Positions 29,784 to 38,695 of a DNA stretch of 64,000 nt are shown piece after piece. Source of the stretch: Azospirillum sp. TSH58 (GTDB lineage Bacteria > Pseudomonadota > Alphaproteobacteria > Azospirillales > Azospirillaceae); assembly GCF_003119115.1 (NCBI RefSeq), contig NZ_CP022364.1:1626001-1690000 (forward strand), given 5' to 3'. The position numbers and the translations under genes are program-made. Each line of letters starts with the position of its first letter. Position 1 is the first letter of the stretch. Under the pieces are notes generated by a model. That model saw nothing but the letters and a program-made list of their open reading frames with translations. It searched no databases and was not told where the DNA came from.

Positions 29784-30761
29784 ATGCGCGCCGCGATGCG
29801 TCCCCTGCCGCTCCTTGCCCTTGTTGCCACCCTGGGCGCCGCGTTCCCGGCGCTGGCCGAGGCGCCGAAGGTCGTCGCCTCGATCAAGCCGGTCCATTCC
29901 CTGGTCGCCGCGGTGATGGAGGGGGTGGCGGAGCCGGCGCTGATCGTGCGCGGCGCGGCGTCCCCCCACACCTACGCCATGAAGCCGTCGGACGCGAAGG
30001 CGCTGGCCGCCGCCGATCTCGTCTTCTGGATCGGGCCGGAGCTGGAGGGCTTCCTCGACAAGCCGGTGACGGCGAACGCCAGGAAGGCGACGTCCGTCAC
30101 GCTGCTGGAGGCGCCGGGCGTCACCCTGCTCGACGCCCGCGAAGGCGGCGCCTGGGAGGCCCACGACCACGGTCATGAACACAAGCACGATCACGACCAT
30201 AAGCACGATCACAGGCATGACCATGAGGACGATCACGGGCATGACGAGGTGAACACCCACATCTGGCTGGCCCCCGCCAACGCCCGCGCCATGGTCGCGG
30301 CGATCGCCGAGGCGCTGTCGGCCAAGGACCCGGCCAACGCCGCCGCCTACACGGCCAACGCCGAACGCACCGCCCGCTCCATCGACGCGCTGGACGCGGA
30401 GTTGAAGGCGACGCTGGCCCCGGTGGCCGGCAAGCCCTTCGTCGTCTTCCACGACGCCTACCAGTATTTCGAGGCGCAGTACGGCCTGAACGGCGTCGGC
30501 GCCATCACCGTCAACCCGGAACGCCGCCCCTCGGCCAAGCGCCTGTCGGAGATCCGCGCCAAGATCGGCGGCCTCGGCGCCGCCTGCGTCTTCGCCGAAC
30601 CGCAGTTCGAACCGGCCCTGGTGAACACCATCGTCGAGGGCACCCCGGCGAAGAAGGGCGTGCTCGACCCCGAAGGGGCGGATCTGAAGGACGGCCCCAG
30701 CCTCTACCCCGCGCTGATGCGCAGCATCGCCGCGTCGCTGAAGGACTGCCTCGGGTCCTGA
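29784..30761 (+). CDS. znuA: Zinc-binding periplasmic protein ZnuA
   Basis: The 325-residue solute-binding protein has a Sec signal peptide ending near ALA-EAP. It shows the zinc ligands in GAASPHTYAMKPSD (His62) and NTHIWLAPANA (His159), VVFHDAYQYFEAQYG, and the C-terminal lobe. A loop at residues 127-154 is dominated by His and Asp (HDHGHEHKHDHDH-type), the charged loop typical of ZnuA. GAGGA at 29772-29776 favours the ATG at 29784 over one at 29769. It is divergent from znuCB. Confidence 0.95.
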   Translation: MRAAMRPLPLLALVATLGAAFPALAEAPKVVASIKPVHSLVAAVMEGVAEPALIVRGAASPHTYAMKPSDAKALAAADLVFWIGPELEGFLDKPVTANARKATSVTLLEAPGVTLLDAREGGAWEAHDHGHEHKHDHDHKHDHRHDHEDDHGHDEVNTHIWLAPANARAMVAAIAEALSAKDPANAAAYTANAERTARSIDALDAELKATLAPVAGKPFVVFHDAYQYFEAQYGLNGVGAITVNPERRPSAKRLSEIRAKIGGLGAACVFAEPQFEPALVNTIVEGTPAKKGVLDPEGADLKDGPSLYPALMRSIAASLKDCLGS

Positions 30762-30832
30762 TCCTTCACGGCGCTTAAGCCCCGCCCCCGGCTGTGCTAG
30801 ACCCGTGTCGGAATTCTCCCAGGGAGGCAGGC

Positions 30833-31630
30833 ATGAAGATCGGGGTCGTCGGGTGCGCGGGGCGCATGGGGCAGATGCTGGTGCGCGAGATCGCCGCCAC
30901 GCCGGGCTGCACGCTGGCCGGCGGCACGGAGCGGGTGGGCGGCCCCGCGCTCGGCAAGGACATCGGCACGCTCGCCGGCATCGAGCCGCTGGGCGTCGTC
31001 GCCATCGAGGACACGGCGGCGCTGTTCGCCGAGGCCGACGCGGTGATCGACTTCACCAGCCCCGACGCCAGCGTCCGCCACGCGGCGCTGGCCGCCCAGT
31101 CGGAAACGGTGCTGGTCATCGGCACAACCGGCATCGGCCCGGCCCAGCAGGAGGCCATCGCCCAGGCCGCCACCCACACCCCCATCGTCCAGTCGCCGAA
31201 CATGTCGCTGGGCGTCAACCTGCTGTTGGCTCTGGTCGAGCAGGTCGGCCGTGCGCTGGGCGACGACTACGACATCGACATCCTGGAGATGCACCACCGC
31301 AACAAGGTGGACGCTCCCTCGGGCACCGCGCTCGGTCTTGGACGGGCGGCGGCGGCGGGGCGCGGGGTGGCTCTGGAGGATGTCTGGCAGAAGGTCCGCG
31401 ACGGCCACACCGGCGTGCGCCCGCGCGGCGAGATCGGCTTCGCCACGCTGCGCGGCGGCGACGTGATCGGCGACCACACCGTGGTCTTCGCCGCCGAGGG
31501 CGAGCGGGTCGAGCTGACCCACAAGGCGTCGGGCCGGCAGATCTACGCCAAGGGCGCGGTCCGCGCGGCGCTGTGGGCCAACGACAAGCAGCCGGGCCTC
31601 TACAGCATGAAGGACGTGCTGGGGATGTGA
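30833..31630 (+). CDS. dapB: 4-hydroxy-tetrahydrodipicolinate reductase
   Basis: DapB reduces the dipicolinate precursor with NAD(P)H on the way to lysine and meso-diaminopimelate. The 265-residue protein has the N-terminal dinucleotide-binding GCAGRMGQM, DFTSPDAS, GTTGIGPAQQEA, and the catalytic EMHHRNKVDAPSGTAL. The ATG follows AGGGAGG. The upstream znuA ends 71 bases earlier; no lysine riboswitch-like structure is visible. Confidence 0.97.
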   Translation: MKIGVVGCAGRMGQMLVREIAATPGCTLAGGTERVGGPALGKDIGTLAGIEPLGVVAIEDTAALFAEADAVIDFTSPDASVRHAALAAQSETVLVIGTTGIGPAQQEAIAQAATHTPIVQSPNMSLGVNLLLALVEQVGRALGDDYDIDILEMHHRNKVDAPSGTALGLGRAAAAGRGVALEDVWQKVRDGHTGVRPRGEIGFATLRGGDVIGDHTVVFAAEGERVELTHKASGRQIYAKGAVRAALWANDKQPGLYSMKDVLGM

Positions 31631-31650
31631 TCCCCTACGCTGCGGCCCCC

Positions 31651-32553
31651 TTATGCCGCAGCCTCGTCCTCCGGCATGGCGTGCCCCTGCTCCCAGGCGA
31701 GCAGGGCGCGCTTGCGGGGGACGCCATAGCGGTAGTTGTGGATGATCCCCGACTTCTGGATCACCCGATGGCAGGGGATCAGCACGCAGACCGGGTTGCG
31801 CCCCACCGCCGCCCCAACCGCCCGCATGGCGGTCGGCTGGCCGATGGCGCGGGCCACGTCCTCGTAGGACACGACGGCGCCGGAGGGGATGCGCAGCAGC
31901 GCCTCCCACACCTTGATCTGGAAATTGGTGCCCTTCATCAGAAGGCGCAGCGGTTCACCCCCTGTGGAACCGTCCTTGGCGGAACCGTCCCAGCGGAAGG
32001 CGCGGGCGGCGACCGGGCGGGTGGCGTCGGCGTCCTCGACCAGACGGGCGGCGGGCCAGGCGGCGGCCATCTCGGCCAGCGCGTCGCGCCCGTCCTCCTC
32101 CTCGGCGAAGCTCAGCCAGCAGACGCCGCGTTCGGTGGCGGCGACCAGCGACGGGCCGAAGGGGGTCGGGTGCAGGCCCCAGCGGATGGTCAGCCCGCCG
32201 CCCAGCGCCTTGTACTCGCCCGGCGTCATCGCCTCGCAGGCGACGAACAGGTCGTGCAGACGCGACGGGCCGGACAGCCCGACGTCCAGCGCCACGTCCA
32301 GCACGCTCTGGTTCGCGGCGAGCAGCCGCTTGGCGTTGTCCAGCGTCAGGAATTGCAGGAACCGCTTCGGGCTGATCCCCGCCCACTGGGTGAACAGCCG
32401 CTGGAAATGGAACGGGCTCATGCCGGCGACCGCGGCCAGCTCGTCCAGTCCCGGCTGGTCCTGCCAGTGGTCCACGAGGTGGCGGATGGCGGCGGCAATG
32501 GCGCGGTGGCGCCGCGCATCGACTGGATCTTCGGCGCGATTCAGGCACGACAT
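31651..32553 (-). CDS. AraC-type regulator fused to O6-methylguanine methyltransferase
   Basis: The 300-residue protein is Ada-like but lacks the N-terminal zinc-thiolate domain that repairs phosphotriesters. Residues 10-105 form an AraC-type DNA-binding domain (DELAAVAGMSPFHFQRLFTQ split over two helices). The C-terminal part is a suicide methyltransferase with VLIPCHRVI containing the acceptor Cys, preceded by [21 protein letters not shown] lies before ATG 32553. It repairs alkylated guanine; with no Cys-rich sensor domain, methylation-switched activation as in E. coli Ada is doubtful. Confidence 0.93.
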   Translation of the reverse strand: MSCLNRAEDPVDARRHRAIAAAIRHLVDHWQDQPGLDELAAVAGMSPFHFQRLFTQWAGISPKRFLQFLTLDNAKRLLAANQSVLDVALDVGLSGPSRLHDLFVACEAMTPGEYKALGGGLTIRWGLHPTPFGPSLVAATERGVCWLSFAEEEDGRDALAEMAAAWPAARLVEDADATRPVAARAFRWDGSAKDGSTGGEPLRLLMKGTNFQIKVWEALLRIPSGAVVSYEDVARAIGQPTAMRAVGAAVGRNPVCVLIPCHRVIQKSGIIHNYRYGVPRKRALLAWEQGHAMPEDEAAA

Positions 32554-32641
32554 GGCGGTTCTCTCCCAGGCTCCATGACCGGCGCAGGATGCGCCGCCGG
32601 AGCGGGCCGACCAACCCGATTCTTGCGCAAACACCCTGCGG

Positions 32642-33160
32642 TCAGGGCACCGGTTCGGGATGGCAGGGGGTGCTGCGCCACCGCGCCAGAGCGCCGCGCA
32701 GCGCCTGGGCGAAATCCGCCCGCTCGTCCGGCGTCAGAAAGGCGCCGACGGTCACCGACTGCCCATGCGAGGAGAGGGTCACCTGGCTGCCGTGCCGGGG
32801 CGGGTCGTCCATGGTGACGCGCAGCCAGTTGGGCTGGAAGCTCCAGCGCCGCTCCGGCTTGTTCCAGACGACGCGCTGGACGGTCAGGTCGGTGTCGGTC
32901 AGGCGCACCCGCTCGTAGAGCCGGGCGGCGCGGTTGTTGACGCGGAAGGCCAGCCAGAGGATCAACACGTCCAGCCCGCAGAAGGGCACCACCGGCCACG
33001 CCCCAGTGGCGGCGAAGATCCCGGCGATCAGCAGGTTGACGAGGATCACCACGCCCATCAGAACACGGAATCCGTGCCGTCCCAGGCTGCGGTGCGGGTG
33101 CAGGATCGCGTCGAAGAAGACGCGGGGAGCCGGGGGCAGGCTATGACGGGCCATGGTCAT
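32642..33160 (-). CDS. DUF2244 membrane protein
   Basis: The roughly 172-residue protein has two membrane helices near residues 30-75 (GFRVLMGVVILVNLLIAGIF, then VVPFCGLDVLILWLAF) and a soluble beta-rich C-terminal region with ERVRLTDTDLTVQRV and WSFQPNWLRV. These match DUF2244, a common alphaproteobacterial membrane family of unknown function. Two ATGs (33160, 33154) compete; neither has a clear ribosome-binding site. It is divergent from nth. Confidence 0.88.
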   Translation of the reverse strand: MTMARHSLPPAPRVFFDAILHPHRSLGRHGFRVLMGVVILVNLLIAGIFAATGAWPVVPFCGLDVLILWLAFRVNNRAARLYERVRLTDTDLTVQRVVWNKPERRWSFQPNWLRVTMDDPPRHGSQVTLSSHGQSVTVGAFLTPDERADFAQALRGALARWRSTPCHPEPVP

Positions 33161-33247
33161 GCACACAAACTAGTGCGGCCCGGGCGCGCGTTCCAGCCAG
33201 CGCGTCGGCCCCTTCGCCATGTTTGCATGGATGGCCAGGGTCCCGCT

Positions 33248-33907
33248 ATGCTGCGCGCCATGAAGCCCGCCGCCGTCCAGGAATTCTTCCGCCGCCTCAG
33301 CGCCGCCAACCCGGAGCCGAAGAGCGAGCTGGAATACGTCAATCCCTACACCCTGCTGGTCGCCGTCGTGCTGTCGGCCCAGGCCACGGACGTGGGCGTC
33401 AACAAGGCCACCGGCCCGCTGTTCCGGATTGTCACCACGCCGCAGCAGATGGTGGAGCTGGGTGAGGAACGGCTGCGCGGCTGCATCAAGACCATCGGCC
33501 TGTTCAACACCAAGGCCAAGAACGTCATCAAGCTGTCGGAAATCCTGGTCGCCCAGTATGGCGGGGAGGTGCCGCGCGACCGCGAGGCGCTGGAAACCCT
33601 GCCCGGCGTCGGGCGCAAGACCGCCAACGTGGTGCTGAACGTCGCCTTCGGCGAGGAGACCATCGCGGTGGACACCCACATCTTCCGCGTCGGCAACCGC
33701 ACCGGCCTCGCCCCCGGCAAGACGCCCGACGCGGTGGAGGCCAAGCTGCTGAAGGTGGTTCCCAAGGCCTACCGCCGGCACGCCCACCACTGGCTGATCC
33801 TGCACGGCCGTTACGTCTGCAAGGCCCGCAAGCCCGACTGCCTCGTCTGCCCGGTCAGCGACCTGTGCGGCTTCAAGGACAAGGTCCTGCCGGCCGCCGT
33901 GGTGTGA
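33248..33907 (+). CDS. nth: Endonuclease III
   Basis: Nth is the bifunctional DNA glycosylase/AP lyase that removes oxidised pyrimidines. The 219-residue protein has the helix-hairpin-helix LPGVGRKTANVVLNVAFG with the catalytic Lys, the catalytic Asp in IAVDTHIFRV, and a C-terminal 4Fe-4S cluster with C-x6-C-x2-C-x5-C (CKARKPDCLVCPVSDLC). An internal ATG at 33260 would remove four residues. A terminator shared with the bactofilin gene follows. Confidence 0.97.
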   Translation: MLRAMKPAAVQEFFRRLSAANPEPKSELEYVNPYTLLVAVVLSAQATDVGVNKATGPLFRIVTTPQQMVELGEERLRGCIKTIGLFNTKAKNVIKLSEILVAQYGGEVPRDREALETLPGVGRKTANVVLNVAFGEETIAVDTHIFRVGNRTGLAPGKTPDAVEAKLLKVVPKAYRRHAHHWLILHGRYVCKARKPDCLVCPVSDLCGFKDKVLPAAVV

Positions 33908-33919
33908 GGCGTCGTGTGA

Positions 33920-33935
33920 TGTTTCCCGTGAAACG
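33920..33935. other. parS-like sequence (14 of 16)
   Basis: TGTTTCCCGTGAAACG differs from the conserved parS consensus TGTTTCACGTGAAACA only at positions 7 and 16. It lies in the short gap between the nth stop codon and a terminator, free of coding constraint. It is the best of three such matches in the window. Confidence 0.45.
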
Positions 33936-33958
33936 CCTGCGATAACTGGAAAAAGAAA

Positions 33959-33991
33959 AAGCCCGGCGGAGGTTCGATCCCCGCCGGGCTT
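33959..33991. terminator. Bidirectional terminator between nth and bactofilin genes
   Basis: AAGCCCGGCGG (33959-33969) pairs with CCGCCGGGCTT (33981-33991); the left side is preceded by a long A-run (AAAAAGAAAAA), which is a U-tract for the minus-strand bactofilin transcript. The plus-side T-run is short. Confidence 0.8.
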
Positions 33992-34017
33992 GATCGCGAA
34001 GCCGCGTTTAACGGCGT

Positions 34018-34851
34018 TTAGCCGTCCACCACGATGGGGTCGAGCGCCGACGCCGTCGACGCTGGGGCCGGGGCCGCTTCCACCGGGGCGGCGGGAGCCG
34101 CGGCGGGCTTGGACGCCGGGGTGTATTTGCCGATCTCGCCGTTCAGCAGGGCGCCGGCCTCCACCGCCAGCTCGCCGTACTTGATCGAGCCGTTGATCTT
34201 GCCGGTGGAGCGCACGGTCAGGCGGCCGCGCACGATGATGTCGCCCTCGAAGCGGCCGCCGATGTCGGCCTCGTCGATCTCCACGGCGCCCTTGAACAGG
34301 CCGGTCTCGGCGATCTCGATGGACCGGCCGTCGCGCAGCTTGGCCTCCACCGTGCCTTCCACGACCAGCACGTCGCAGGACCCGATCTCGCCGTTCAGCG
34401 AGATGTCGCGGCCGACGATCAGACGGCGCTGGTCGCTGGCGAGCGGAGCGGCGGGCGCCGGAGCGACCGGGGCGGGGGCAGCGGCGGGCGCTGAAGCCGG
34501 AGCGCCGTACCCCTCGGGGCGGCGCGGCGTGGCACCCGGCAGATCGACGGTGCGGCGCGGAATGTCCGTCGGCTTGTAGCTCGAACCGGGGATCGGGGCG
34601 CCGGCCGGCGGCTTCGGGGTGCTCGTGTTCATCTCGGGTCCCTTGGAGGAAATCGGCTCGGGTTGCGGCGCGCGGGCGGCCGGGGCGGGGGCGGCCGGCG
34701 GCTTCGCCGCGGACGGGTTGCTCAGGGAGGCGAGCGGCGACACCGCCGCCGCGGGTTCGGCGGCGCCCGCCTGCGGTGCGGCCGGGGTGGCCGGGTCGGC
34801 GCTTTGGGTCTTCGGCGCACCGACGGGCGGATTCTTTCGTCCGAACAGCAT
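34018..34851 (-). CDS. Bactofilin
   Basis: Bactofilins polymerise without nucleotide into filaments that localise cell-wall or envelope factors. The 277-residue protein has the bactofilin beta-helix at about residues 140-240: RRLIVGRDISLNGEIGSCDV split in two strands, EGTVEAKLRDGRSIEIAETG, EIDEADIGGRFEGDIIVRGR and GSIKYGELAVEAGALLNGEI. The N-terminal 135 residues are Pro/Ala-rich and disordered, longer than in most bactofilins; the tail is Ala/Pro-rich as well. It may associate with the peptidoglycan enzymes such as MltA, but no adjacent M23 peptidase gene is present. Confidence 0.92.
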   Translation of the reverse strand: MLFGRKNPPVGAPKTQSADPATPAAPQAGAAEPAAAVSPLASLSNPSAAKPPAAPAPAARAPQPEPISSKGPEMNTSTPKPPAGAPIPGSSYKPTDIPRRTVDLPGATPRRPEGYGAPASAPAAAPAPVAPAPAAPLASDQRRLIVGRDISLNGEIGSCDVLVVEGTVEAKLRDGRSIEIAETGLFKGAVEIDEADIGGRFEGDIIVRGRLTVRSTGKINGSIKYGELAVEAGALLNGEIGKYTPASKPAAAPAAPVEAAPAPASTASALDPIVVDG

Positions 34852-35027
34852 GAACGTTGATCCCCAGGTCAGTCAGGTCGTTGAGGTCGGGTCATCGGAG
34901 GCGGTTTCGCATGAACCGGGCCCGATCGACGGCAGCCAAAAGACCACCCCGCCGGGGTAACACGGTCATCCGGCCGGCCGCAAGTGGGCTTTGGTGCACG
35001 GTCGGGGCCGCGCCGCCCGGCGGTCCG

Positions 35028-35720
35028 TCACGCCCCTTCCCGGCGGGGAAGGCCCGTCATGGACCCCGTCATGGAATGGTAGATATGGACCATGAAGGCG
35101 CTCGCGATCACCGGCACCAGCAGGTTGACGAAAGGAATTGTCGAAAGAAAGGCAATTACCGCGCCAGCCAAAAATGGTTTCAACGGGCTGGAACGCCGCA
35201 GAAACCCCGCCTCCTTCCGTCCCATCCGCCGGATCGCCACCATCTCGAAGTATTCGCGGCCGAGGAGATAGCCGTTGGCGGTGTAGAAGATCAGCAGGTT
35301 CAACCCCGGCACCATCAGATACAGGGGCAGGGCGAACAGGTTGACCAGCAGGACGATGGCGAAAAAGCGCAGCGCGGTCAGCAGTTCTTCCCCAAGGCCG
35401 GTCTGGCGGGGCGGCGGCAACTGCGGATAGTGGCGCCGCTCCACCGCCTGCACCACCTCGTCCAGGAAGAAACTGGACACCATGCCGACCGTGGCCGGAA
35501 ACAGCACCCAGGCCAGCAGCAGGACGGCCAGCCCGCCCAGAACGTCCAGCACCCCGTCCACCCAGGCGTAGCCGGTCAGCGCCGTGTGGAACAGCGCCCA
35601 CCACACCGCTCCGGCCAGAAGGGCGAAGGCCAGGATGGCGGACAGCACGCCGATCCACACGACGCGGCGGGATGCCGGGTCGGAAAGCTGTCCGATGGCG
35701 AGAAGCAGGGCGCGGATCAT
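35028..35720 (-). CDS. EI24/CysZ-like membrane protein
   Basis: The 230-residue membrane protein has about five helices and matches the EI24 domain, to which the sulfate transporter CysZ belongs. Motifs include WVLFPATVGMVSSFFLDEVV, ALFPLYLMVPGLNLLIFYTANGYLLGREYFE (shared here in parts) and a C-terminal NLLVPVIASAFMVHIYH. LGREYFEMVAIRR is characteristic. Sulfate transport cannot be assumed; many alphaproteobacterial copies are of unknown role. Confidence 0.85.
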   Translation of the reverse strand: MIRALLLAIGQLSDPASRRVVWIGVLSAILAFALLAGAVWWALFHTALTGYAWVDGVLDVLGGLAVLLLAWVLFPATVGMVSSFFLDEVVQAVERRHYPQLPPPRQTGLGEELLTALRFFAIVLLVNLFALPLYLMVPGLNLLIFYTANGYLLGREYFEMVAIRRMGRKEAGFLRRSSPLKPFLAGAVIAFLSTIPFVNLLVPVIASAFMVHIYHSMTGSMTGLPRREGA

Positions 35721-35924
35721 ACGGGCTCTCTTTTCGATGGGGCCGTGGCGGTCGGGCGACGCTTATCTACGACGGCGGGCCGCTCCGTTCCAGTGGTCCC
35801 GCCCAAGGGACGCGGCCTGGCGGCCTTGCGCCGCGCTTGAGATGTGAAGACGGGCCGCTATACTCGCGCCCGGTTTTCATCCACGGTCCAGACACCGCAT
35901 TTCCCCGCATCTCAAGGAGCGCCC

Positions 35925-36935
35925 ATGGCCACGGCCGAATTCGACGTCACCGGCATCGGCAACGCCATCGTCGACGTGATCGCCCATGCCGACGACGCCT
36001 TTCTCACGGCCAACGGCATCGAGAAGGGGGCGATGACGCTGATCGACGCCGCCCGCGCCGAGGAGCTGTACGGCCGCATGGGTCCGGGCATCGAGGTGTC
36101 GGGCGGCTCCGCCGGCAACACCATGGCCGGCATCGCCTCGCTGGGCGGCAAGGGCGCCTACATCGGCAAGGTCCATGGCGACCAGCTCGGCCAGGTCTTC
36201 CGCCACGACATCCGCGCCGCCGGCGTGCATTTCGAGACGGCGGCCGGCCATGGCGGCGCCCCGACCGCGCGCTGCCTGATCCTGGTGACGCCGGACGCCC
36301 AGCGCTCGATGAACACCTTCCTTGGCGCCTGCGTGGAGCTGGGGCCGGAGGACATCGACGAGGCGCTGATCGCCAACTCGCAGGTCACCTATCTGGAAGG
36401 CTATCTGTGGGACCCGCCCCGCGCCAAGGAGGCCTTCCGCAAGGCGGCGTCCACCGCCCACGGCGCCGGGCGCAAGGTGTCGCTCTCGCTGTCCGACAGC
36501 TTCTGCGTCCATCGCCACCACGCGGAGTTCCTGGACCTCGTCGAGGGCCATGTCGACATCCTGTTCGCCAACGAGCATGAGATCACTGCCCTCTACAAGA
36601 CCGACCGCTTCGAGGACGCGCTGGAGGCGGTGAAGCGCCTCGGCAAGACCGCCGCCCTGACGCGCAGCGAGAAGGGCGCCGTCATCGTCTCCGGCGGCGA
36701 GGTGGTCGAGGTTCCGGCCGCTCCGGTGGCCCGTGTGGTCGACACCACGGGGGCCGGCGACCTCTACGCCGCCGGCTTCCTCTACGGTTTCACCCGTGGC
36801 CTGGCTCCGGAGGTCTGCGGCCGCATCGGCGCGCTGGCCGCGGCGGAGATCATCAGCCATGTCGGCGCCCGCCCGGACGTCGTGCTGGCCGATCTGCTGC
36901 CCGATCTGCTGAAAGGCGCGGGCGTTCCGGCCTAA
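35925..36935 (+). CDS. PfkB family kinase, adenosine-kinase-like
   Basis: The 336-residue protein has a ribokinase fold: FDVTGIGNAIVDVIA at the start, SGGSAGNTMAGIASLGGKGA, FANEHEITALYKTD, and the PfkB signature 2 DTTGAGDLYAAGFLYG with the catalytic Asp. Closest in style to alphaproteobacterial proteins annotated as adenosine kinase or sugar kinase. AAGGAG precedes ATG 35925. It is followed 63 bases later by the TauE gene. The substrate (adenosine, ribose or another sugar) cannot be decided from the sequence. Confidence 0.9.
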   Translation: MATAEFDVTGIGNAIVDVIAHADDAFLTANGIEKGAMTLIDAARAEELYGRMGPGIEVSGGSAGNTMAGIASLGGKGAYIGKVHGDQLGQVFRHDIRAAGVHFETAAGHGGAPTARCLILVTPDAQRSMNTFLGACVELGPEDIDEALIANSQVTYLEGYLWDPPRAKEAFRKAASTAHGAGRKVSLSLSDSFCVHRHHAEFLDLVEGHVDILFANEHEITALYKTDRFEDALEAVKRLGKTAALTRSEKGAVIVSGGEVVEVPAAPVARVVDTTGAGDLYAAGFLYGFTRGLAPEVCGRIGALAAAEIISHVGARPDVVLADLLPDLLKGAGVPA

Positions 36936-36998
36936 TTGCCGGAACAGCGCCTGTAGGGTATAAGCTGGCGGACCTTCCCGTCCGCCGGCTTTGCCCCC

Positions 36999-37916
36999 AT
37001 GCAAGTGTATCTGCCGATCGCCGAGATGTCGGTCAACGCCCTGCTCGTGCTCGGCATGGGGGGGCTCGTCGGCTTCCTGTCGGGCATGTTCGGGGTGGGC
37101 GGCGGCTTCCTGATGACGCCGCTGCTGATCTTCATCGGCGTTCCGCCCGCCATCGCGGTGGGCACCCAGGCCAACCAGCTCGTCGCCGCCAGCGTGTCGG
37201 GCGTGCTCGCCCACTGGCGGCGCGGCAACGTGGACGTGAAGCTCGGCGTCGTCATGCTGCTGGGCGGCATGGTGGGCACGGTGGTCGGCGTCTGGATCTT
37301 CTCCATTTTGCAGCGGATCGGCCAGATCGACGCGGCGATCACGCTGTCCTACGTCTTCTTCCTGGGCACCATCGGCACGATGATGATGGTGGAGGCCAGC
37401 CGCGCGCTGATCCGCCGCCGCGCCCCCACCGCCAAGCGGGGCAAGCTGCACCGCCACATGTGGCTGCACGGCCTGCCGCTGAAGATGCGGTTCCAGCGTT
37501 CCAAGCTCTACATCTCCGCCCTGCTGCCGGCCGGGATCGGGGCGGTCGGCGGGATGCTGGTGGCGATCATGGGCATCGGCGGCGGCTTCATGCTGGTGCC
37601 GGCGATGATCTATCTGCTGAACATGCCGACCGGGCTGGTGGCCGGCACCTCGCTGTTCCAGATCATCTTCACCACGGCCATGGCGACGCTGCTCCAGGCG
37701 GCGACCAACCAGACCGTGGACGTGATGCTGGCGCTGCTGCTGCTGATCGGCGGGGTGGTCGGCGCGCAGTTCGGCACCAAGGCCGGCGGCCGGCTGCGCG
37801 GCGAGCAGGCGCGCCTTCTGCTGGCCTCGCTGGTCGTCGCGGTGGCGCTGAAGCTCGCCTTCGATCTGGTGGTCGAGCCCAACGACGTCTTCACCATCTC
37901 GACGAGGATGTCGTGA
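36999..37916 (+). CDS. TauE/SafE family anion permease
   Basis: The 305-residue membrane protein has two TauE/SafE halves with about eight helices. Each half starts with the family motif: GFLSGMFGVGGGFLMTPLLI at residue 26 and MLVAIMGIGGGFMLVPAMIY near residue 188. Such proteins export or import sulfite, sulfoacetate or other organosulfur anions. Its stop codon overlaps the start of a TIGR02186 gene by four bases (GTGA), a pairing often seen in alphaproteobacteria. Confidence 0.93.
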   Translation: MQVYLPIAEMSVNALLVLGMGGLVGFLSGMFGVGGGFLMTPLLIFIGVPPAIAVGTQANQLVAASVSGVLAHWRRGNVDVKLGVVMLLGGMVGTVVGVWIFSILQRIGQIDAAITLSYVFFLGTIGTMMMVEASRALIRRRAPTAKRGKLHRHMWLHGLPLKMRFQRSKLYISALLPAGIGAVGGMLVAIMGIGGGFMLVPAMIYLLNMPTGLVAGTSLFQIIFTTAMATLLQAATNQTVDVMLALLLLIGGVVGAQFGTKAGGRLRGEQARLLLASLVVAVALKLAFDLVVEPNDVFTISTRMS

Positions 37917-38692
37917 CGGCTGTCGGCAAGGGCGCCGGGCGGCTGTGGTCCGTCCGGGTCGCCGGCGGGCTGGCGGGGCTTCTGGCGGGGGTGTTCCTGG
38001 CCGCGACGGTGTGGGCGCAGCAGCTCGTCGCCGACCTGTCGAGCCATCTCATCGCCATCACCACCGGCTTCACCGGGACGGAGGTCGTGCTGTTCGGCAC
38101 CACCGACGGGGCGGGCGACGTCGCCATCGTGGTGACCGGCCCGCGCACCCCGGTCACGGTGCGCCGCAAGGAGCGCATCGCCGGCATCTGGATCAACGCG
38201 CGCAGCGTGCGGTTCGAGCAGGTGCCCGGATACTACATGGTCGCGACGAACCGGCCGCTGGACCAGTTCGTCGGCCGCCCGGTGCTGGAGCGCCACCAGA
38301 TCGGCCTGCCGAACCTCCAGCTCGGCCCGCGCGAGCAGCTGGCCCCGGACCAGCTCGCCCTGTTCCGCTCCGCCCTGATCCGCAACAAGCAGCGCGCCGG
38401 GCTCTACGGCATCACGCTGGGGCAGGTGTCCTTCCTGGGCGAGCGGCTGTTCCGGACCAACATCTATTTCCCGGCCAACGTGCCCACGGGGCTGTACAAT
38501 GTGGAGGCGCTGCTGATCCGCGACGGCGAAGTGGTCAGCGCCCAGACCACGCCGCTGGTGGTGTCCAAGGTCGGCTTCAGCGCGGAAATCTACGACTTTG
38601 CGCGCAACCAGCCGATGATCTACGGTGTTGCCGCGGTGATTGGCGCCATCGCCGCCGGCTGGCTGGCCGGCGCCATCTTCCGGAGGGTGTGA
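37913..38692 (+). CDS. TIGR02186 family membrane protein
   Basis: The 259-residue product has an N-terminal signal or anchor (LAGLLAGVFLAATVWA), a periplasmic beta-rich domain with ADLSSHLIAITTGFTGTEV and LFGTTDGAGDVAIVVTGPR, and a C-terminal membrane helix (VAAVIGAIAAGWLAGAIFRR). This matches TIGR02186, of unknown function. The GTG start at 37913 overlaps the TauE stop (GTGA); no ATG lies near the proper start. Tight coupling suggests a joint transport or sensing role with the TauE permease. Confidence 0.88.
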   Translation: MTAVGKGAGRLWSVRVAGGLAGLLAGVFLAATVWAQQLVADLSSHLIAITTGFTGTEVVLFGTTDGAGDVAIVVTGPRTPVTVRRKERIAGIWINARSVRFEQVPGYYMVATNRPLDQFVGRPVLERHQIGLPNLQLGPREQLAPDQLALFRSALIRNKQRAGLYGITLGQVSFLGERLFRTNIYFPANVPTGLYNVEALLIRDGEVVSAQTTPLVVSKVGFSAEIYDFARNQPMIYGVAAVIGAIAAGWLAGAIFRRV

Positions 38693-38695
38693 CCG

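Noticed and set aside
30762..30832. Lysine riboswitch before dapB
   Set aside because: The gap is 71 bases, too short for that RNA, and its motifs are absent.
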